The position numbers and the translations under genes are program-made. Positions 27,530 to 37,110 of a stretch of DNA of 64,000 bases are shown piece after piece; position 1 is the stretch's first letter; each line of letters opens with the position of its first letter. Location: positions 28,977-92,976 of the forward strand of contig NZ_JACZEP010000015.1 in assembly GCF_014863355.1 (NCBI RefSeq), given 5' to 3'. This stretch comes from Aminobacter carboxidus. Its GTDB lineage: Bacteria; Pseudomonadota; Alphaproteobacteria; Rhizobiales; Rhizobiaceae. The notes beneath the pieces were generated by a model, which had not been told where the DNA came from, did no database searches, and was given only the letters and a program-made list of their open reading frames with translations.

Positions 27530-28831
27530 TTAGCCCTGGTAGCCGAGCAACCTGGGCAGCCAAAGCACCAGCGAGGGGAAAAAGGTGATGAGCGCCAGCG
27601 ACACGATCATTGCATAGAAGAAAGGCAGCACATCGCGGACGATGTGGCGTAGCGGCGCGTTGGCTATCTTGGTCATGATGAAAAGCAGAAGGCCATAAGG
27701 CGGCGTGACCAGGCCGAGCATGATGTTGACCACACTCATCACGCCGAAATGCACCAGGTCGATACCGAGCGCGTTGGCGGTCGGGATGAACACCGGCAGG
27801 ATGACGAGAATGATCGTCGTTCCCTCCAGCACGCAGCCCAGCACCAGAAGCACGATGTTGACCAGGATCAGGAATCCTGTCGGTGACAAATCCCAGCCCG
27901 TCAGCAGAACACTCAGCGAATGTGGGATGTTCTCGACCGTGACGACATAGTTGAAGACCATCGCGCCAGCGATCAGCATGCCGATCGAGGCGCTGGTCCG
28001 CGCGCTCGCCAGCACCGATCTGTAGAAGTCGCTCAAGCTGACGCTTCGATAAAGCACAACCGAGATGAGCAGTGCGTAGGCGGCGGCGATGGCAGCAGCT
28101 TCGGTCGGCGTCGTGATGCCCGAATAGATGCCGCCGAGCAGGACGACCGGCATCAACAGGGCCGGCAGCGCCCGCCAGGTGATGAGCGGCAGTTCGCGGA
28201 CAGGCGTCGGTGGTTCGACGGGGAAATTGCGGGTGCGGGCATGGACGGCAACGAGGATGATCTGGAACAGCGCCATCAACAGGCCGGGGATGACGCCACC
28301 GAGAAACAGGTAGCCGATCGAGGCATCGGAGACGAGCGCATAGATGATCATCGGAATCGAGGGCGGGATGATCGGGCCGATCACCGCCGTTGCCGCGGTC
28401 AACGCCGCAGCATAGCTCGCCGGGTACTTGCCGTCGGCCGTCATCATGTTTTGCATGATCTTGCCCGAGCCGGCGGCGTCGGCGATGGCCGAGCCCGACA
28501 TGCCGGCGAAGATGATCGACTGGAGCACGTTGACCTGGGCAAGCCCGCCCCGGAAACGGCCAACGAAGGCGTTGCAGAAGGTCATCAGCCGTTCTGTCAT
28601 CGAGCCGATGTTCATCAACTCGGCAGCAAGGATGAAAAGCGGCACGGCGAGAATGATGTAGTTGGAATACATCCCGTTGAGAAACTGCTCCGCGGCCGTG
28701 CCCATATCGAGACCGGCCATGAACAGGTAGAGGATCGAGCCCGCAATCATCGCGTGCCCTACGGGCAGGCCCAGCAGTGCCAGCGCCGTGATCGCGACGA
28801 TCGCGAGGGAAAAGGGACTGGCGAGGTTCAT
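27530..28831 (-). CDS. TRAP transporter large permease (DctM type)
   Basis: 433 residues and about 12 membrane spans. Conserved segments include FAGMSGSAIADAAGSGKIMQ, the inverted counterpart PPSIPMIIYALVSDASIGYL and TTPTEAAAIAAAYALLI. Its start codon overlaps the stop of the small permease gene (ATGA). In this context it imports quinate, shikimate or a related hydroxy-aromatic precursor using the sodium gradient. Confidence 0.94.
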   Translation of the reverse strand: MNLASPFSLAIVAITALALLGLPVGHAMIAGSILYLFMAGLDMGTAAEQFLNGMYSNYIILAVPLFILAAELMNIGSMTERLMTFCNAFVGRFRGGLAQVNVLQSIIFAGMSGSAIADAAGSGKIMQNMMTADGKYPASYAAALTAATAVIGPIIPPSIPMIIYALVSDASIGYLFLGGVIPGLLMALFQIILVAVHARTRNFPVEPPTPVRELPLITWRALPALLMPVVLLGGIYSGITTPTEAAAIAAAYALLISVVLYRSVSLSDFYRSVLASARTSASIGMLIAGAMVFNYVVTVENIPHSLSVLLTGWDLSPTGFLILVNIVLLVLGCVLEGTTIILVILPVFIPTANALGIDLVHFGVMSVVNIMLGLVTPPYGLLLFIMTKIANAPLRHIVRDVLPFFYAMIVSLALITFFPSLVLWLPRLLGYQG

Positions 28832-29352
28832 ACGCCGGATCCTGCCTTGGTTGGATCAAACTCCTCCGGCGCCGAGCCGCGCAGAACCTGCCACGAGAGC
28901 CAGAGGTAGCGCATGATGATGGCGATGACGAAGACGACGTAGATGCAAAACACCCAGTCGAAGCGGATCTTCATGTAGGCGCTGCTTTCGACCTTCATGA
29001 AGCTGACGTAGTCGACGACAGCCGGTAAAGAGATGCCATAAAGCAAGATGATCGATGCCGCGCAGATCAGGAACATGGCACTTCGAACGCGCGGGCCGAC
29101 GGAAGCGTAGATCAGGTCGAAACGCATCTCTTCCTGCTCAGTCAGCACGAACGCGGCGCCCCACAGCACGATCCATATCCAAAGGATGGCGCTCAGCTCG
29201 TTGGTCCAGCCGGTTGGCCAGTTCATCACATAGCGAAAGAATATCTGGAGAAGAAAGGCGAAGAACATCACTGCCAGCATGGCGGCAAGAACGTCTTCCG
29301 CGCGGCGATAGAGCCAGCCGCCTATTCGGTTCATCCTGGGATTCATGATCAT
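28828..29352 (-). CDS. TRAP transporter small permease (DctQ type)
   Basis: 174 residues with four membrane spans (LAAMLAVMFFAFLLQIFFRY; LSAILWIWIVLWGAAFV; AMFLICAASIILLYGIS; FCIYVVFVIAIIMRYLWL). NWPTGWTNELSA is the typical DctQ loop. Several closely spaced ATGs (29352, 29346, 29334) could serve as the start; none has a clear ribosome binding site. Confidence 0.9.
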   Translation of the reverse strand: MIMNPRMNRIGGWLYRRAEDVLAAMLAVMFFAFLLQIFFRYVMNWPTGWTNELSAILWIWIVLWGAAFVLTEQEEMRFDLIYASVGPRVRSAMFLICAASIILLYGISLPAVVDYVSFMKVESSAYMKIRFDWVFCIYVVFVIAIIMRYLWLSWQVLRGSAPEEFDPTKAGSGV

Positions 29353-29425
29353 CAGTCCGGAAGGCACAGCCGCTGCGATGGAGGAAGGCGGGGCCGGCCG
29401 CCATGGCCAGCCCCGCAAGCCGCGT

Positions 29426-30412
29426 CTACAGCGCGTTGATCTTGTCGACCATTCCAGCCGGCCAGTCCTTGGCAAGTTCCGAGGCAAGGTATTGTTCCTG
29501 AACGTGCTTGCGGAATGCAGCGACGTCAGGCTCGTAGATCTTCAGCCCCTTGCCCTTGAACGTCTCGACGAGTTCCTTCTCGTGGGTCAGGTGTTTTTCG
29601 GTGGAGAAGTCGATCGCCGCATCGGCGGCCGCCTGGACCTTCGCCTGCTTGTCGGCGCCCATGTCGTCCCACGTCTTCTTCGAGATGGTGAGCAGGTCGA
29701 AGCCGACGAGATGCGAGGTCAGCACGATCTGCGACATCACTTCGTAGAACTTCATGTTCTCGACATTGGGCAGCGGATTGTCCTGGCCGTCGATCGCGCC
29801 GGTCTGGAGGCCGGTGTAGACCTCGGCATAGGCCATCGGCGTCGGGTTGGCGCCAAGGGCCGTACCCAGAAACTGCCAGGCATCGCCACCTGGCATACGC
29901 AGCTTGACGCCGGCCAGGTCGGCAGGGGTCTTGACCTCCTTGTCCGACTTCAGCCCGACCTGACGCACGCCGAAATAGGTTGGACCGAGCACCTTGATGC
30001 CAAGCTGGTCCTCGGTCAGCTTCTTCATCTCGGCGCCGGCCTCGCTGGCGAAGAAGGCCTTCAGGTGGGCGGCATCGCGGAAGAGATAGCCCGCAGTCAG
30101 GATCGACCAGGCAGGTATCTGCTTGGAGATGTCCTGTGGCGCGACGTTGCCCATCTCGAGATTGCCACGCTGGAGCGCGACGAGTTCGGTGCCCTGCTTG
30201 AACAGGTTGCCGCCATAGTAGCCTTCGAAAACGAAGTCGTCCTTGATGGCGTCGGCAAACATGCTCATCATTTCGGCGCGGATATCCTTCTCCGAGAACA
30301 CCGCCGAAAAGCGCAGCTTGGGCTTGTCTTGGGCCAGCGCCGGCCACGGCATAGCCGTGGCGGCCAGCGCTGATCCAATCAGGAAATGTCTGCGTGTCAC
30401 ATTCAGTGTCAT
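29426..30412 (-). CDS. TRAP transporter periplasmic solute-binding protein (DctP type)
   Basis: 328 residues. An arginine-rich signal peptide (VTRRHFLIGSALAATAMPWPALA) precedes a DctP-family body: LVALQRGNLEMGNVAPQDIS, the ligand arginine region GVKLRMPGGDAWQFLGTALG, and the GAIDGQDNPLPNVE motif. The start ATG follows GGGAGG. It is the second gene of the quinate operon and captures the substrate in the periplasm. Confidence 0.94.
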   Translation of the reverse strand: MTLNVTRRHFLIGSALAATAMPWPALAQDKPKLRFSAVFSEKDIRAEMMSMFADAIKDDFVFEGYYGGNLFKQGTELVALQRGNLEMGNVAPQDISKQIPAWSILTAGYLFRDAAHLKAFFASEAGAEMKKLTEDQLGIKVLGPTYFGVRQVGLKSDKEVKTPADLAGVKLRMPGGDAWQFLGTALGANPTPMAYAEVYTGLQTGAIDGQDNPLPNVENMKFYEVMSQIVLTSHLVGFDLLTISKKTWDDMGADKQAKVQAAADAAIDFSTEKHLTHEKELVETFKGKGLKIYEPDVAAFRKHVQEQYLASELAKDWPAGMVDKINAL

Positions 30413-30533
30413 GGTTTTCCTCCCTTGAATTCCATTCCATTGCTCAAGCGCCTTCTAAGCGCGTTGATCTTTCGACCGCGCCGCCCTTATGGCGGCGATC
30501 GTTCTTGTCCGGGCCAAATCCTTATCAACCGCG

Positions 30534-31451
30534 TCATGGCGCCGCCTCGAAGTGGCCAGCCATTGCCGTGCGGTCCGGGGCCATGCCGGTGAACAACTCG
30601 AAGGCGCGAACCGCCTGGTAAACCGCCATTCCGGTTCCCGAGAGCGCCCGACAGCCCAATGCTCGTGCCCGCTTCAGCAATTCGGTTTCTTCGGGGAAAT
30701 ATATGATCTCAGCAACCCAGTGATGGGCCCGAAGCAATACGGCCGGAAACGGCATGCCGGGATATTTGGCCATGCCAACGGGCGTTGTGTTGACGATACC
30801 GTCTGCGGCGGCGATCACACCGGCAACATCGGTCGCCGCCAGCACATGCTTGCCGAAACCCGCCGTCATCCGCTCTGCCAGACGATGCGCCCTCTCCTCG
30901 TTGCTGTCGATGATGCGCAGTTCGCCGGCACCGAGTTCAACAAGCGCACAAGCCACCGCTGCGCCAGCGCCGCCGGCGCCGAACTGCACTATGCGGCCCA
31001 GTGAACAACGCGCCATCGCTTCGCGGAAACTCTCGGCAAAGCCCCAGCTGTCGGTGTTGTGCCCCTGGCGCGCACCGTTCGAAAAAACCACGGTGTTGAC
31101 AGCACCTATCGCCGAGGCTTCGGGTGCCAGCCAGTCGAGATGCCCGATCACGTTTTGCTTGAAGGGGTGGGTGATGTTCAGTCCGGCAAAGCCCATCTTC
31201 TCGGCAGCCGCAATGACGTTCCCCAACGCATTGTCTTCCAAGCCAAGTCGGTCGAAGTCGATCAGCACATAGCTGTAGCTGATGCCAAGCCGCGCTCCCT
31301 CGCGTTCATGCATGACCGGCGAGCGGGACAACTGGATACCGCGGCCCACCAAACCGACCTGCACGGAGCCTGACGAGCCTGCGTCCCCAGCCTTGGTCTT
31401 GGCCACCAGGCGCCCAAGCATGTCGGCGAACGAAGCGTCCGAAAGCTGCAA
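30534..31451 (-). CDS. Shikimate/quinate dehydrogenase (AroE family)
   Basis: 305 residues, AroE fold. The substrate motif LSRSPVMHEREGARLG, the catalytic lysine region NITHPFKQNVIGHLD, the NTD motif HNTDSWGF and the cofactor loop GAGGAGAAVACAL are all present. The context (TRAP transporter, dehydroquinase, QuiC) makes a catabolic quinate or shikimate dehydrogenase more likely than the biosynthetic AroE. The start is a TTG five bases after GGGAGG. First gene of the five-gene operon, with a TetR-type operator upstream. Confidence 0.9.
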   Translation of the reverse strand: MQLSDASFADMLGRLVAKTKAGDAGSSGSVQVGLVGRGIQLSRSPVMHEREGARLGISYSYVLIDFDRLGLEDNALGNVIAAAEKMGFAGLNITHPFKQNVIGHLDWLAPEASAIGAVNTVVFSNGARQGHNTDSWGFAESFREAMARCSLGRIVQFGAGGAGAAVACALVELGAGELRIIDSNEERAHRLAERMTAGFGKHVLAATDVAGVIAAADGIVNTTPVGMAKYPGMPFPAVLLRAHHWVAEIIYFPEETELLKRARALGCRALSGTGMAVYQAVRAFELFTGMAPDRTAMAGHFEAAP

Positions 31452-31556
31452 CCGTTCCTCCCTGGCCGCATGTGATACTGCTGGTCGGCAGCCTCAGCGC
31501 TGCTCTTGTGTTTGTTCGGGCTTGGCCGGTAAATGGCTGCGCCCGATTTGACGCAC

Positions 31557-31578
31557 AATGTACGAACTGGTTAGTTTA
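31557..31578. promoter_or_regulatory. Putative TetR operator, copy 1 (between aroE-like gene and tetR)
   Basis: A 22-bp element containing TACGAACTGGTT. It differs at only two positions from the reverse complement of the element at 32333-32354. It sits in the divergent promoter region of the quinate operon and the TetR gene, so one bound repressor could control both. Confidence 0.75.
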
Positions 31579-31604
31579 GTCAACGACCAGGGCCGAGGAG
31601 CACG

Positions 31605-32282
31605 ATGGACAGTGAAGTAAAGGCGGACCAGGCCAGGAACCGACGAAGAGCCAAGGGGGCGACGACGCGCACGCAGGACCCGGAAGGGACGCGGCAGAAT
31701 ATTCTGGAAATCGCCTCGGAGGAGTTTGCGCTGAACGGTCTGTCGGGCGCCCGCATTGACGAGATCGCAGCGCGCACCCGTTCCAGCAAGCGCATGATCT
31801 ACTATTACTTCGGAGACAAGGAAGGGCTTTACCTCAGCGCGCTGGAAAACGCATACCGTCTTGTGCGCGAGGGCGAGGCAAAACTCGACATCGAGGGGCT
31901 GCCCCCTGTTGCGGCACTGTCGCGACTGGTCGAATTCACCTTCGACCATCATCACCAGCACGAGGAATTTATCCGTATGGTGATGATCGAAAACATTCAT
32001 CACGGCCAGTTTCTGGAGCGCTCGGAGGCAATTCGCGAACTCAACGTCACCGCAATCGACCACATTGCGCGCATCTATGCGCGAGGCGTGTCCGAAGGCG
32101 TCTTTCGCGAGGGCATCGACCCGGTAGAACTGCACTGGCAGGTCAGTGCGCTGTGTTTCTTCAATGTTTCCAACCGAGCCACCTTCTCCAAGATATTTGG
32201 CCGCGACTTCGGCACCGAAGAACAGCTGGCGCGACTGAAGCGCAATTCCATCGACATGGTGCTGCGCTTCGCGATGCGCTGA
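31605..32282 (+). CDS. TetR-family regulator of quinate/shikimate catabolism
   Basis: 225 residues. The N-terminal HTH is clear (TRQNILEIASEEFALNGLSG; then IAARTRSSKRMIYYYFGDKEGLY), with a positively charged leader of about 28 residues. The C-terminal domain (VELHWQVSALCFFNVSNRAT) resembles the TetR_C type of aromatic-catabolism repressors. Ribosome binding site GAGGAG. It is bracketed by two near-identical operators, one before the quinate operon and itself, one before quiC; the ligand is probably a pathway intermediate. Confidence 0.9.
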   Translation: MDSEVKADQARNRRRAKGATTRTQDPEGTRQNILEIASEEFALNGLSGARIDEIAARTRSSKRMIYYYFGDKEGLYLSALENAYRLVREGEAKLDIEGLPPVAALSRLVEFTFDHHHQHEEFIRMVMIENIHHGQFLERSEAIRELNVTAIDHIARIYARGVSEGVFREGIDPVELHWQVSALCFFNVSNRATFSKIFGRDFGTEEQLARLKRNSIDMVLRFAMR

Positions 32283-32332
32283 GCAGGAGCGGCACTGCGC
32301 GGCCTTGATCCATCAGACCCACAGGCATAGTG

Positions 32333-32354
32333 TAAACGAACTAGTTCGTACATT
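32333..32354. promoter_or_regulatory. Putative TetR operator, copy 2 (before quiC)
   Basis: A 22-bp element with the perfect 14-bp palindrome ACGAACTAGTTCGT at 32336-32349. Its reverse complement matches the element at 31557-31578 in 20 of 22 positions. It lies 22 bp upstream of the GTG start of quiC. Confidence 0.8.
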
Positions 32355-32375
32355 ATGCGCATGCGGGAGGCACTG

Positions 32376-34268
32376 GTGAAGACTTCGATCGCTACGGTCT
32401 CGATCAGCGGCGGTTTTGCCGACAAGCTGGCGGCCATTGCTGAAGCGGGCTTTGACGGGATCGAAATCTTCGAGAATGACCTCGTCGCCTTCGACGGCTC
32501 GCCGGCGGATGCCGGCAAGATGGCGCGCGATGCCGGGTTGGCGATCACCTTGTTCCAGCCCTTTCGCGACTTCGAAGGCCTGCCTGAACCGCAGCGCAGT
32601 CGCGCATTCGACCGTGCCGAACGAAAATTCGATGTCATGCACGAGCTTGGCACCGAGCTGATGCTGGTTTGCTCGAGCGTGTCGCCCGTAGCACTGGGCG
32701 GCATCGACCGCGCCGCCGCAGACTTCCGCGAATTGGGCGAACGCGCAGCCAGGCGCGGACTTCGTGTCGGTTATGAAGCACTCGCCTGGGGCAAGCATGT
32801 CAACGACCATCGCGACGCATGGGAGATCGTGCGCCGCGCCGATCACCCCAACATTGGCTTGATCCTGGATTCTTTCCACACGCTGGCGCGCCGCATCGAC
32901 GTCTCTTCGATACGCTCCATCCCCAAGGACAAGATTTTCATCGTCCAGCTCGCCGACGCACCGGCGATCGACATGGATCTGCTCTACTGGAGCCGCCACT
33001 TTCGCAACATGCCCGGCGAAGGTGACTTGCCCGTCCGCGAATTCATGCAGGCGGTCTCAGCCACCGGCTACGACGGCTACCTTTCGCTCGAGATATTCAA
33101 CGACGCGTTCCGCGGCGGGGCAGCCAGGGCGATTGCCATCGATGGCCGCCGGTCGCTGGTCAATCTGATGGACCAGGTACACCGAGCAGAGCCAGCACTG
33201 CAGGTCACTTTGCCTGAAATGCCGGATCGCGTTGCCGTTCATGGCGTCGAGTTTGTCGAATTCGCCACCGACCGGGCTGGCGCTGCCGAACTCGACCGCT
33301 TCCTGCATGGCCTCGGCTTTGGCCATTGCGGTCTCCACGTCTCCAAGAGTGTCGCGCTCTACCGGCAGGGCAAGATCAATATAGTGGTCAACACCGAAAA
33401 GGAGGGCTTCGCTCACTCGTCCTTTCTTGTGCATGGTACGTCCGTCTGCGCTATCGGGCTCAAGGTGGAAGATGCACAGGCAACCGTAGAGCGCGCACGT
33501 CTGCTGGGTGCTGAGCCGTTCGAACAGCCTGTCGGTTCGGGCGAACTCCTGATACCGGCGATCCGCGGCGTCGGCGGGAGCTTGCTCTACTTTATCGACG
33601 ACAAGTCGGAGCTGTCGCGCGTCTGGGACGTCGAGTTCCGCCCCCTCAAAGGCAACGCGGCACTTCTTGCAGATGGACTAACCCGCGTTGATCACGTCGG
33701 GCAGACCATGGATCACGGCGAGATGTTGACCTGGCTTTTGTTCTATACGTCGATCTTCCAGACCCGCAAAGCTCCCCTGGTCGACGTCATTGACCCCTCC
33801 GGCATCGTTCGAAGCCAGGCAATTGAAAATGACGATGGTTCGTTGCGCCTGACGCTCAATGGTGCCGGGAACCGCCGGACACTTGCCGGCCATTTCATCG
33901 CAGAGAGCTTCGGCTCGAACGTCCAACACCTCGCCTTTGCCTGCGATGACATTTTTTCAACCGCCGCCGCGCTGAAGGCACGGGGTTTTGAACCACTGCA
34001 GATGTCACCCAATTATTATGACGATGTGGAAGCGAGATTTGGCCTTGAGCCGGAACTGGCCGACAGGTTGCGCGATCACAATATGCTCTACGACCGAGAC
34101 GATTTCGGCGAATATTTCCAGCTCTACGCGCCGACCTGGGGCGAAGGCTTCATCTTCGAGATCGTCGAACGTCGCGGCAACTACACGGGATACGGCGCCT
34201 CGAATGCGCCGTTCCGCATCGCCGCTCAAAAACGGCATATGCGACCGGCGGGCATGCCACGCTTGTGA
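32376..34268 (+). CDS. quiC: 3-dehydroshikimate dehydratase, TIM-barrel/VOC fusion
   Basis: 630 residues. Residues ~1-270 form a xylose-isomerase-like TIM barrel (MKTSIATVSISGGFADKLAA, VGYEALAWGKHVNDH, IGLILDSFHTLAR, YLSLEIFNDAFRGG) with metal-binding E, D, H and E residues. Residues ~290-630 resemble 4-hydroxyphenylpyruvate dioxygenase (VOC fold). This architecture is that of bacterial QuiC-type enzymes, which turn 3-dehydroshikimate into protocatechuate. The GTG start after GGGAGG gives the family-typical N-terminus; two ATGs upstream would put it inside the operator. Protocatechuate ring-cleavage genes are not in this window. Confidence 0.93.
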   Translation: MKTSIATVSISGGFADKLAAIAEAGFDGIEIFENDLVAFDGSPADAGKMARDAGLAITLFQPFRDFEGLPEPQRSRAFDRAERKFDVMHELGTELMLVCSSVSPVALGGIDRAAADFRELGERAARRGLRVGYEALAWGKHVNDHRDAWEIVRRADHPNIGLILDSFHTLARRIDVSSIRSIPKDKIFIVQLADAPAIDMDLLYWSRHFRNMPGEGDLPVREFMQAVSATGYDGYLSLEIFNDAFRGGAARAIAIDGRRSLVNLMDQVHRAEPALQVTLPEMPDRVAVHGVEFVEFATDRAGAAELDRFLHGLGFGHCGLHVSKSVALYRQGKINIVVNTEKEGFAHSSFLVHGTSVCAIGLKVEDAQATVERARLLGAEPFEQPVGSGELLIPAIRGVGGSLLYFIDDKSELSRVWDVEFRPLKGNAALLADGLTRVDHVGQTMDHGEMLTWLLFYTSIFQTRKAPLVDVIDPSGIVRSQAIENDDGSLRLTLNGAGNRRTLAGHFIAESFGSNVQHLAFACDDIFSTAAALKARGFEPLQMSPNYYDDVEARFGLEPELADRLRDHNMLYDRDDFGEYFQLYAPTWGEGFIFEIVERRGNYTGYGASNAPFRIAAQKRHMRPAGMPRL

Positions 34269-35209
34269 TTTGCTGCATCGAACGTGCCCCGGAAACGCGC
34301 CGGTTGCCGCAGCTTGGCCCGATCCTAGCCGCAGCAGGGTTGCGTCCCGGATGGCGAGCTATCCCCACAATAAGAAACTGATCTGAAGAAACTGTCCTGG
34401 CGACCCTTCTCCGCCAGCCATCGGCACCGCGGCTTGCAACGCGACGCGCAGCCGGCTGGTGCGACACGCATTTCGCTGCTTCGGATTAACGGCATCGATG
34501 CCTTGTGAAGCTGTATCGGAGCGATGCCATCGCGACCTCAAAGGTCAGCTTTGCGGCGGGCTTCACTGCCACTTGTTCGCCTGCCTTGCCTATGATGGCT
34601 CGGGATTTTCCAGCGGAAATGCCCCCGTTCACATGGATCTCGGCCCAGGACTCGAGGATTGGCGCCGCTGTCAAGCGCGGCAAACGATGCCGCCTTCACC
34701 TCCGTGACGTGGCAGGCCGGCTTCATGGAGCGGCCATGATAGCTGACCACCAACGGCTTCTCCTTATGCTCGGCAAGCCCTGATCGTCTTGAATTGCAGG
34801 TCAACTGGCAATGCCAGTTCCGCATTCGATCGACAGCGTTGACAGGGTCGCCCCCGCCAGCGAACCATTTCGCTTCCGCGAGCGTGGAAAGCCCTGTCAA
34901 ACACAATGGCGCGTAGCAGCCAAAAAGGCCTTGCGGTTATTCTAAGATACGGTTATTCTAATGATAGTAAGAATTGCCTTTGGCCGGGTTGCCCTGGCCT
35001 TGAGGGCGGGCAGCGCCGTTGTCAGGGAGGAACTAGCCTGATGGGACTCCGGACCTCCGCCGACCGATAAAGGTCCGCGGAAGCCAACCAATCGAGGCGA
35101 CGGTTGCGTCTCGTGACGGCGTCGTCTCTGGCTGTCTCCCTAAGGAAATGCGGCGTGGTTGCCTAGGCGATCAGAATCGCAACAGCATAAAAAGAGGTGA
35201 GGAGTCGTC
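34269..35209. other. Gap with possible decayed gene and regulatory sequence
   Basis: About 940 bp. On the minus strand around 34500-34900, protein-like stretches occur in two frames (for example AEHKEKPLVVSYHGRSMKPA in one, KSRAIIGKAGEQVAVKPAAK in another), which suggests a frameshifted, unidentified remnant. The right side, 34930-35200, is leader sequence of the following transporter operon and holds the first copy of the regulon operator. Confidence 0.4.
34946..34971. promoter_or_regulatory. Regulon operator, site 1 (before livH)
   Basis: Weakest member of the 8-N10-8 inverted-repeat family: left half GATACGGT, right half ATAGTAAG (consensus CATACTAT and ATAGTATG). Its spacer also resembles the others. 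It is about 240 bp upstream of livH. Confidence 0.5.
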
Positions 35210-36082
35210 TTGGATCAGTTCTTACAACACTTAGCCAACGCCCTAATCATGGGCGGGACCTATGCACTGCTTGGGATAGGTCTCACGCTTATCTTCGGCA
35301 TCATGCGTATTGTAAATTTCACACATGGTGAGCTTTACGCTTTCGGCGCATATATGATGTACTTCTTTGCCGTCGTGCTGGGACTGAACTTCTACATGGC
35401 GATCGCCTTCGCGATCTGCGCCGGCATGGTTCTTGGCGCTGCGATCGAATATCTACTGCTCCGATCCAAGCGCGGTGCCGATATCGACACCACCATGCTG
35501 ATCATGATCGGCGCCTGGATCGTGCTTCAGAACACCGAAATCCTGATATGGGGCAGCGTTGCCAAGTCCATCAACTCGCCTTTCCCGATTGAGCCCCTGA
35601 CTCTGGGCCCAGTATCGCTTTCCAGCGTCCGCGTCTTTGTTCTCTTCGTCGCGCTGGCTTTGATCGCAGCCACCTACGTGCTGATCAATCGCACGAAGCT
35701 TGGCAAGGCGATGCGAGCAACATTCCAGGATAGCTCGACCGCGGCGCTGATGGGCATCAACACGAGCGCGATCTACACCATCACCTTCGGGCTAGGCTCG
35801 GCTCTCGCCGCGGCCGCCGGGGCGCTCCTCGGCCCTGTTTTCGTGGTTGCGCCGGCGATGGGCGACCTGGCTTCATTGAAGGCATTCGCCATCGTCATTC
35901 TTGGCGGCCTGGGAAACATTACCGGCGCGGCATTTGGCGGCTTCATTCTGGCGTTCGCCGAGGAAATGGGAGCCAGCTACATCTCGTCCGGTTACCGCGA
36001 CGCCATGGGCTTCCTCATCATCATCATCGTCCTGCTGTTTAGGCCCACGGGCCTGTTCGCCAGATCGGAGCGCGTCGGATGA
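35210..36082 (+). CDS. livH: Branched-chain-type ABC transporter permease LivH
   Basis: 290 residues with about eight membrane spans. The opening LIMGGTYALLGIGLTLIFGI, MRIVNFTHGELYAFGAYM, and KLGKAMRATFQDSSTAALMG (the ATPase-contact loop) are diagnostic. The start is a TTG after GAGGTGAGG; it gives the normal N-terminus MDQFLQHLANAL. It begins a four-gene transporter operon. In this context the substrate is probably the compound degraded by the regulon. Confidence 0.94.
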   Translation: MDQFLQHLANALIMGGTYALLGIGLTLIFGIMRIVNFTHGELYAFGAYMMYFFAVVLGLNFYMAIAFAICAGMVLGAAIEYLLLRSKRGADIDTTMLIMIGAWIVLQNTEILIWGSVAKSINSPFPIEPLTLGPVSLSSVRVFVLFVALALIAATYVLINRTKLGKAMRATFQDSSTAALMGINTSAIYTITFGLGSALAAAAGALLGPVFVVAPAMGDLASLKAFAIVILGGLGNITGAAFGGFILAFAEEMGASYISSGYRDAMGFLIIIIVLLFRPTGLFARSERVG

Positions 36083-37110
36083 GCCGTATTTTTACCCTAT
36101 TGGTGCTGGCGTTCTTCCTCAGCGTTCCGCTCTGGTTGACCGACCAATATTACCTCCACACGCTCGTCGTATGCGGCATCTTCATGCTCGCGGCCATGAG
36201 TCTCAATCTGCTGCTCGGCTATACGGGCCAGCTAAGCCTAGGGCACGTCGCTTTTTTCGGAATTGGCGCCTATGTCAGCGCGCTGACGTCGCTTGGCTTC
36301 AGCGTTTCAATCTTCGCCTATCAAATCACCCATGAGCCTTGGCCTCCAGTCATCGGCGTCGTCTTGGGCGGCGCGGTAGCGGGGCTCTGTGGCTATCTGA
36401 TCGGCAAGCTCGCATTCCGCGTGCGCGGCGCCTATTTCGTCATCGTCACCGTCAGCTTTGCCGAAGTCATCCGGCTGATCGCACTCAATTGGATCGAACT
36501 GACGAATGGCCCCTTGGCATTGCCCGGCATCCCGCCGCTGACGCTTGGCTTCGAGCCGATCGGCTACGCCACGCTGTGGAGCAAGGGGGCGAACTACTAC
36601 GTCGTGTTGACCTTTATCGTCATCACTTACATCATCATCAAGCGGCTGATCGACTCTCCCTACGGCAGGGCGATGATCGCACTGCGCGAGAACGAGATTC
36701 TGGCGACCTCCGTCGGCATAAGCGTCACGCGCTACCTGGTGCTTGCAGCCGTCTTTGCCGGCACGATTGCCGGCGTCTCCGGGACACTTTACGCGCACTA
36801 CATCCAGATTATCGACCCGATGATCTTCATGTTCCTCAACACTGTGACCATGGTGATCATGGTCATCACCGGCGGCAAGGGAACGCTTGCCGGGCCGGTT
36901 GTCGGGGGCCTTATTTTCGGAATTGCTCCGGTCATTTTGCGCAACTACGTCGGCCCGGAGGTTCAATGGATCCTCTACGGCGCGTTGATGATCCTGATCG
37001 TCTTCGTCCTGCCTGAAGGGATTGTCCCGGCGATCGAGCGCTGGTTCAGCCGAGCAACCGCTAAAAGTGCCGAGCTTGCAATGGAGCCCGGCAAAGGAGC
37101 ACGTTCGTGA
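36079..37110 (+). CDS. livM: Branched-chain-type ABC transporter permease LivM
   Basis: 343 residues with about ten spans. LLLGYTGQLSLGHVAFFGIGA and the coupling loop DSPYGRAMIALRENEILATS are family marks. Its ATG overlaps the livH stop in ATGA, and its own stop overlaps the next start in GTGA, so the three genes are translationally coupled. It has an extended cytoplasmic C-terminus after IVPAIERWFSRA. Confidence 0.94.
   Translation: MSRIFTLLVLAFFLSVPLWLTDQYYLHTLVVCGIFMLAAMSLNLLLGYTGQLSLGHVAFFGIGAYVSALTSLGFSVSIFAYQITHEPWPPVIGVVLGGAVAGLCGYLIGKLAFRVRGAYFVIVTVSFAEVIRLIALNWIELTNGPLALPGIPPLTLGFEPIGYATLWSKGANYYVVLTFIVITYIIIKRLIDSPYGRAMIALRENEILATSVGISVTRYLVLAAVFAGTIAGVSGTLYAHYIQIIDPMIFMFLNTVTMVIMVITGGKGTLAGPVVGGLIFGIAPVILRNYVGPEVQWILYGALMILIVFVLPEGIVPAIERWFSRATAKSAELAMEPGKGARS

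Noticed and set aside
27246..28859. Open frame of 537 codons on the minus strand over aroQ and the TRAP large permease
   Set aside because: Same strand but a shifted frame; its composition is unlike a membrane protein, and the true frames have clear family matches.
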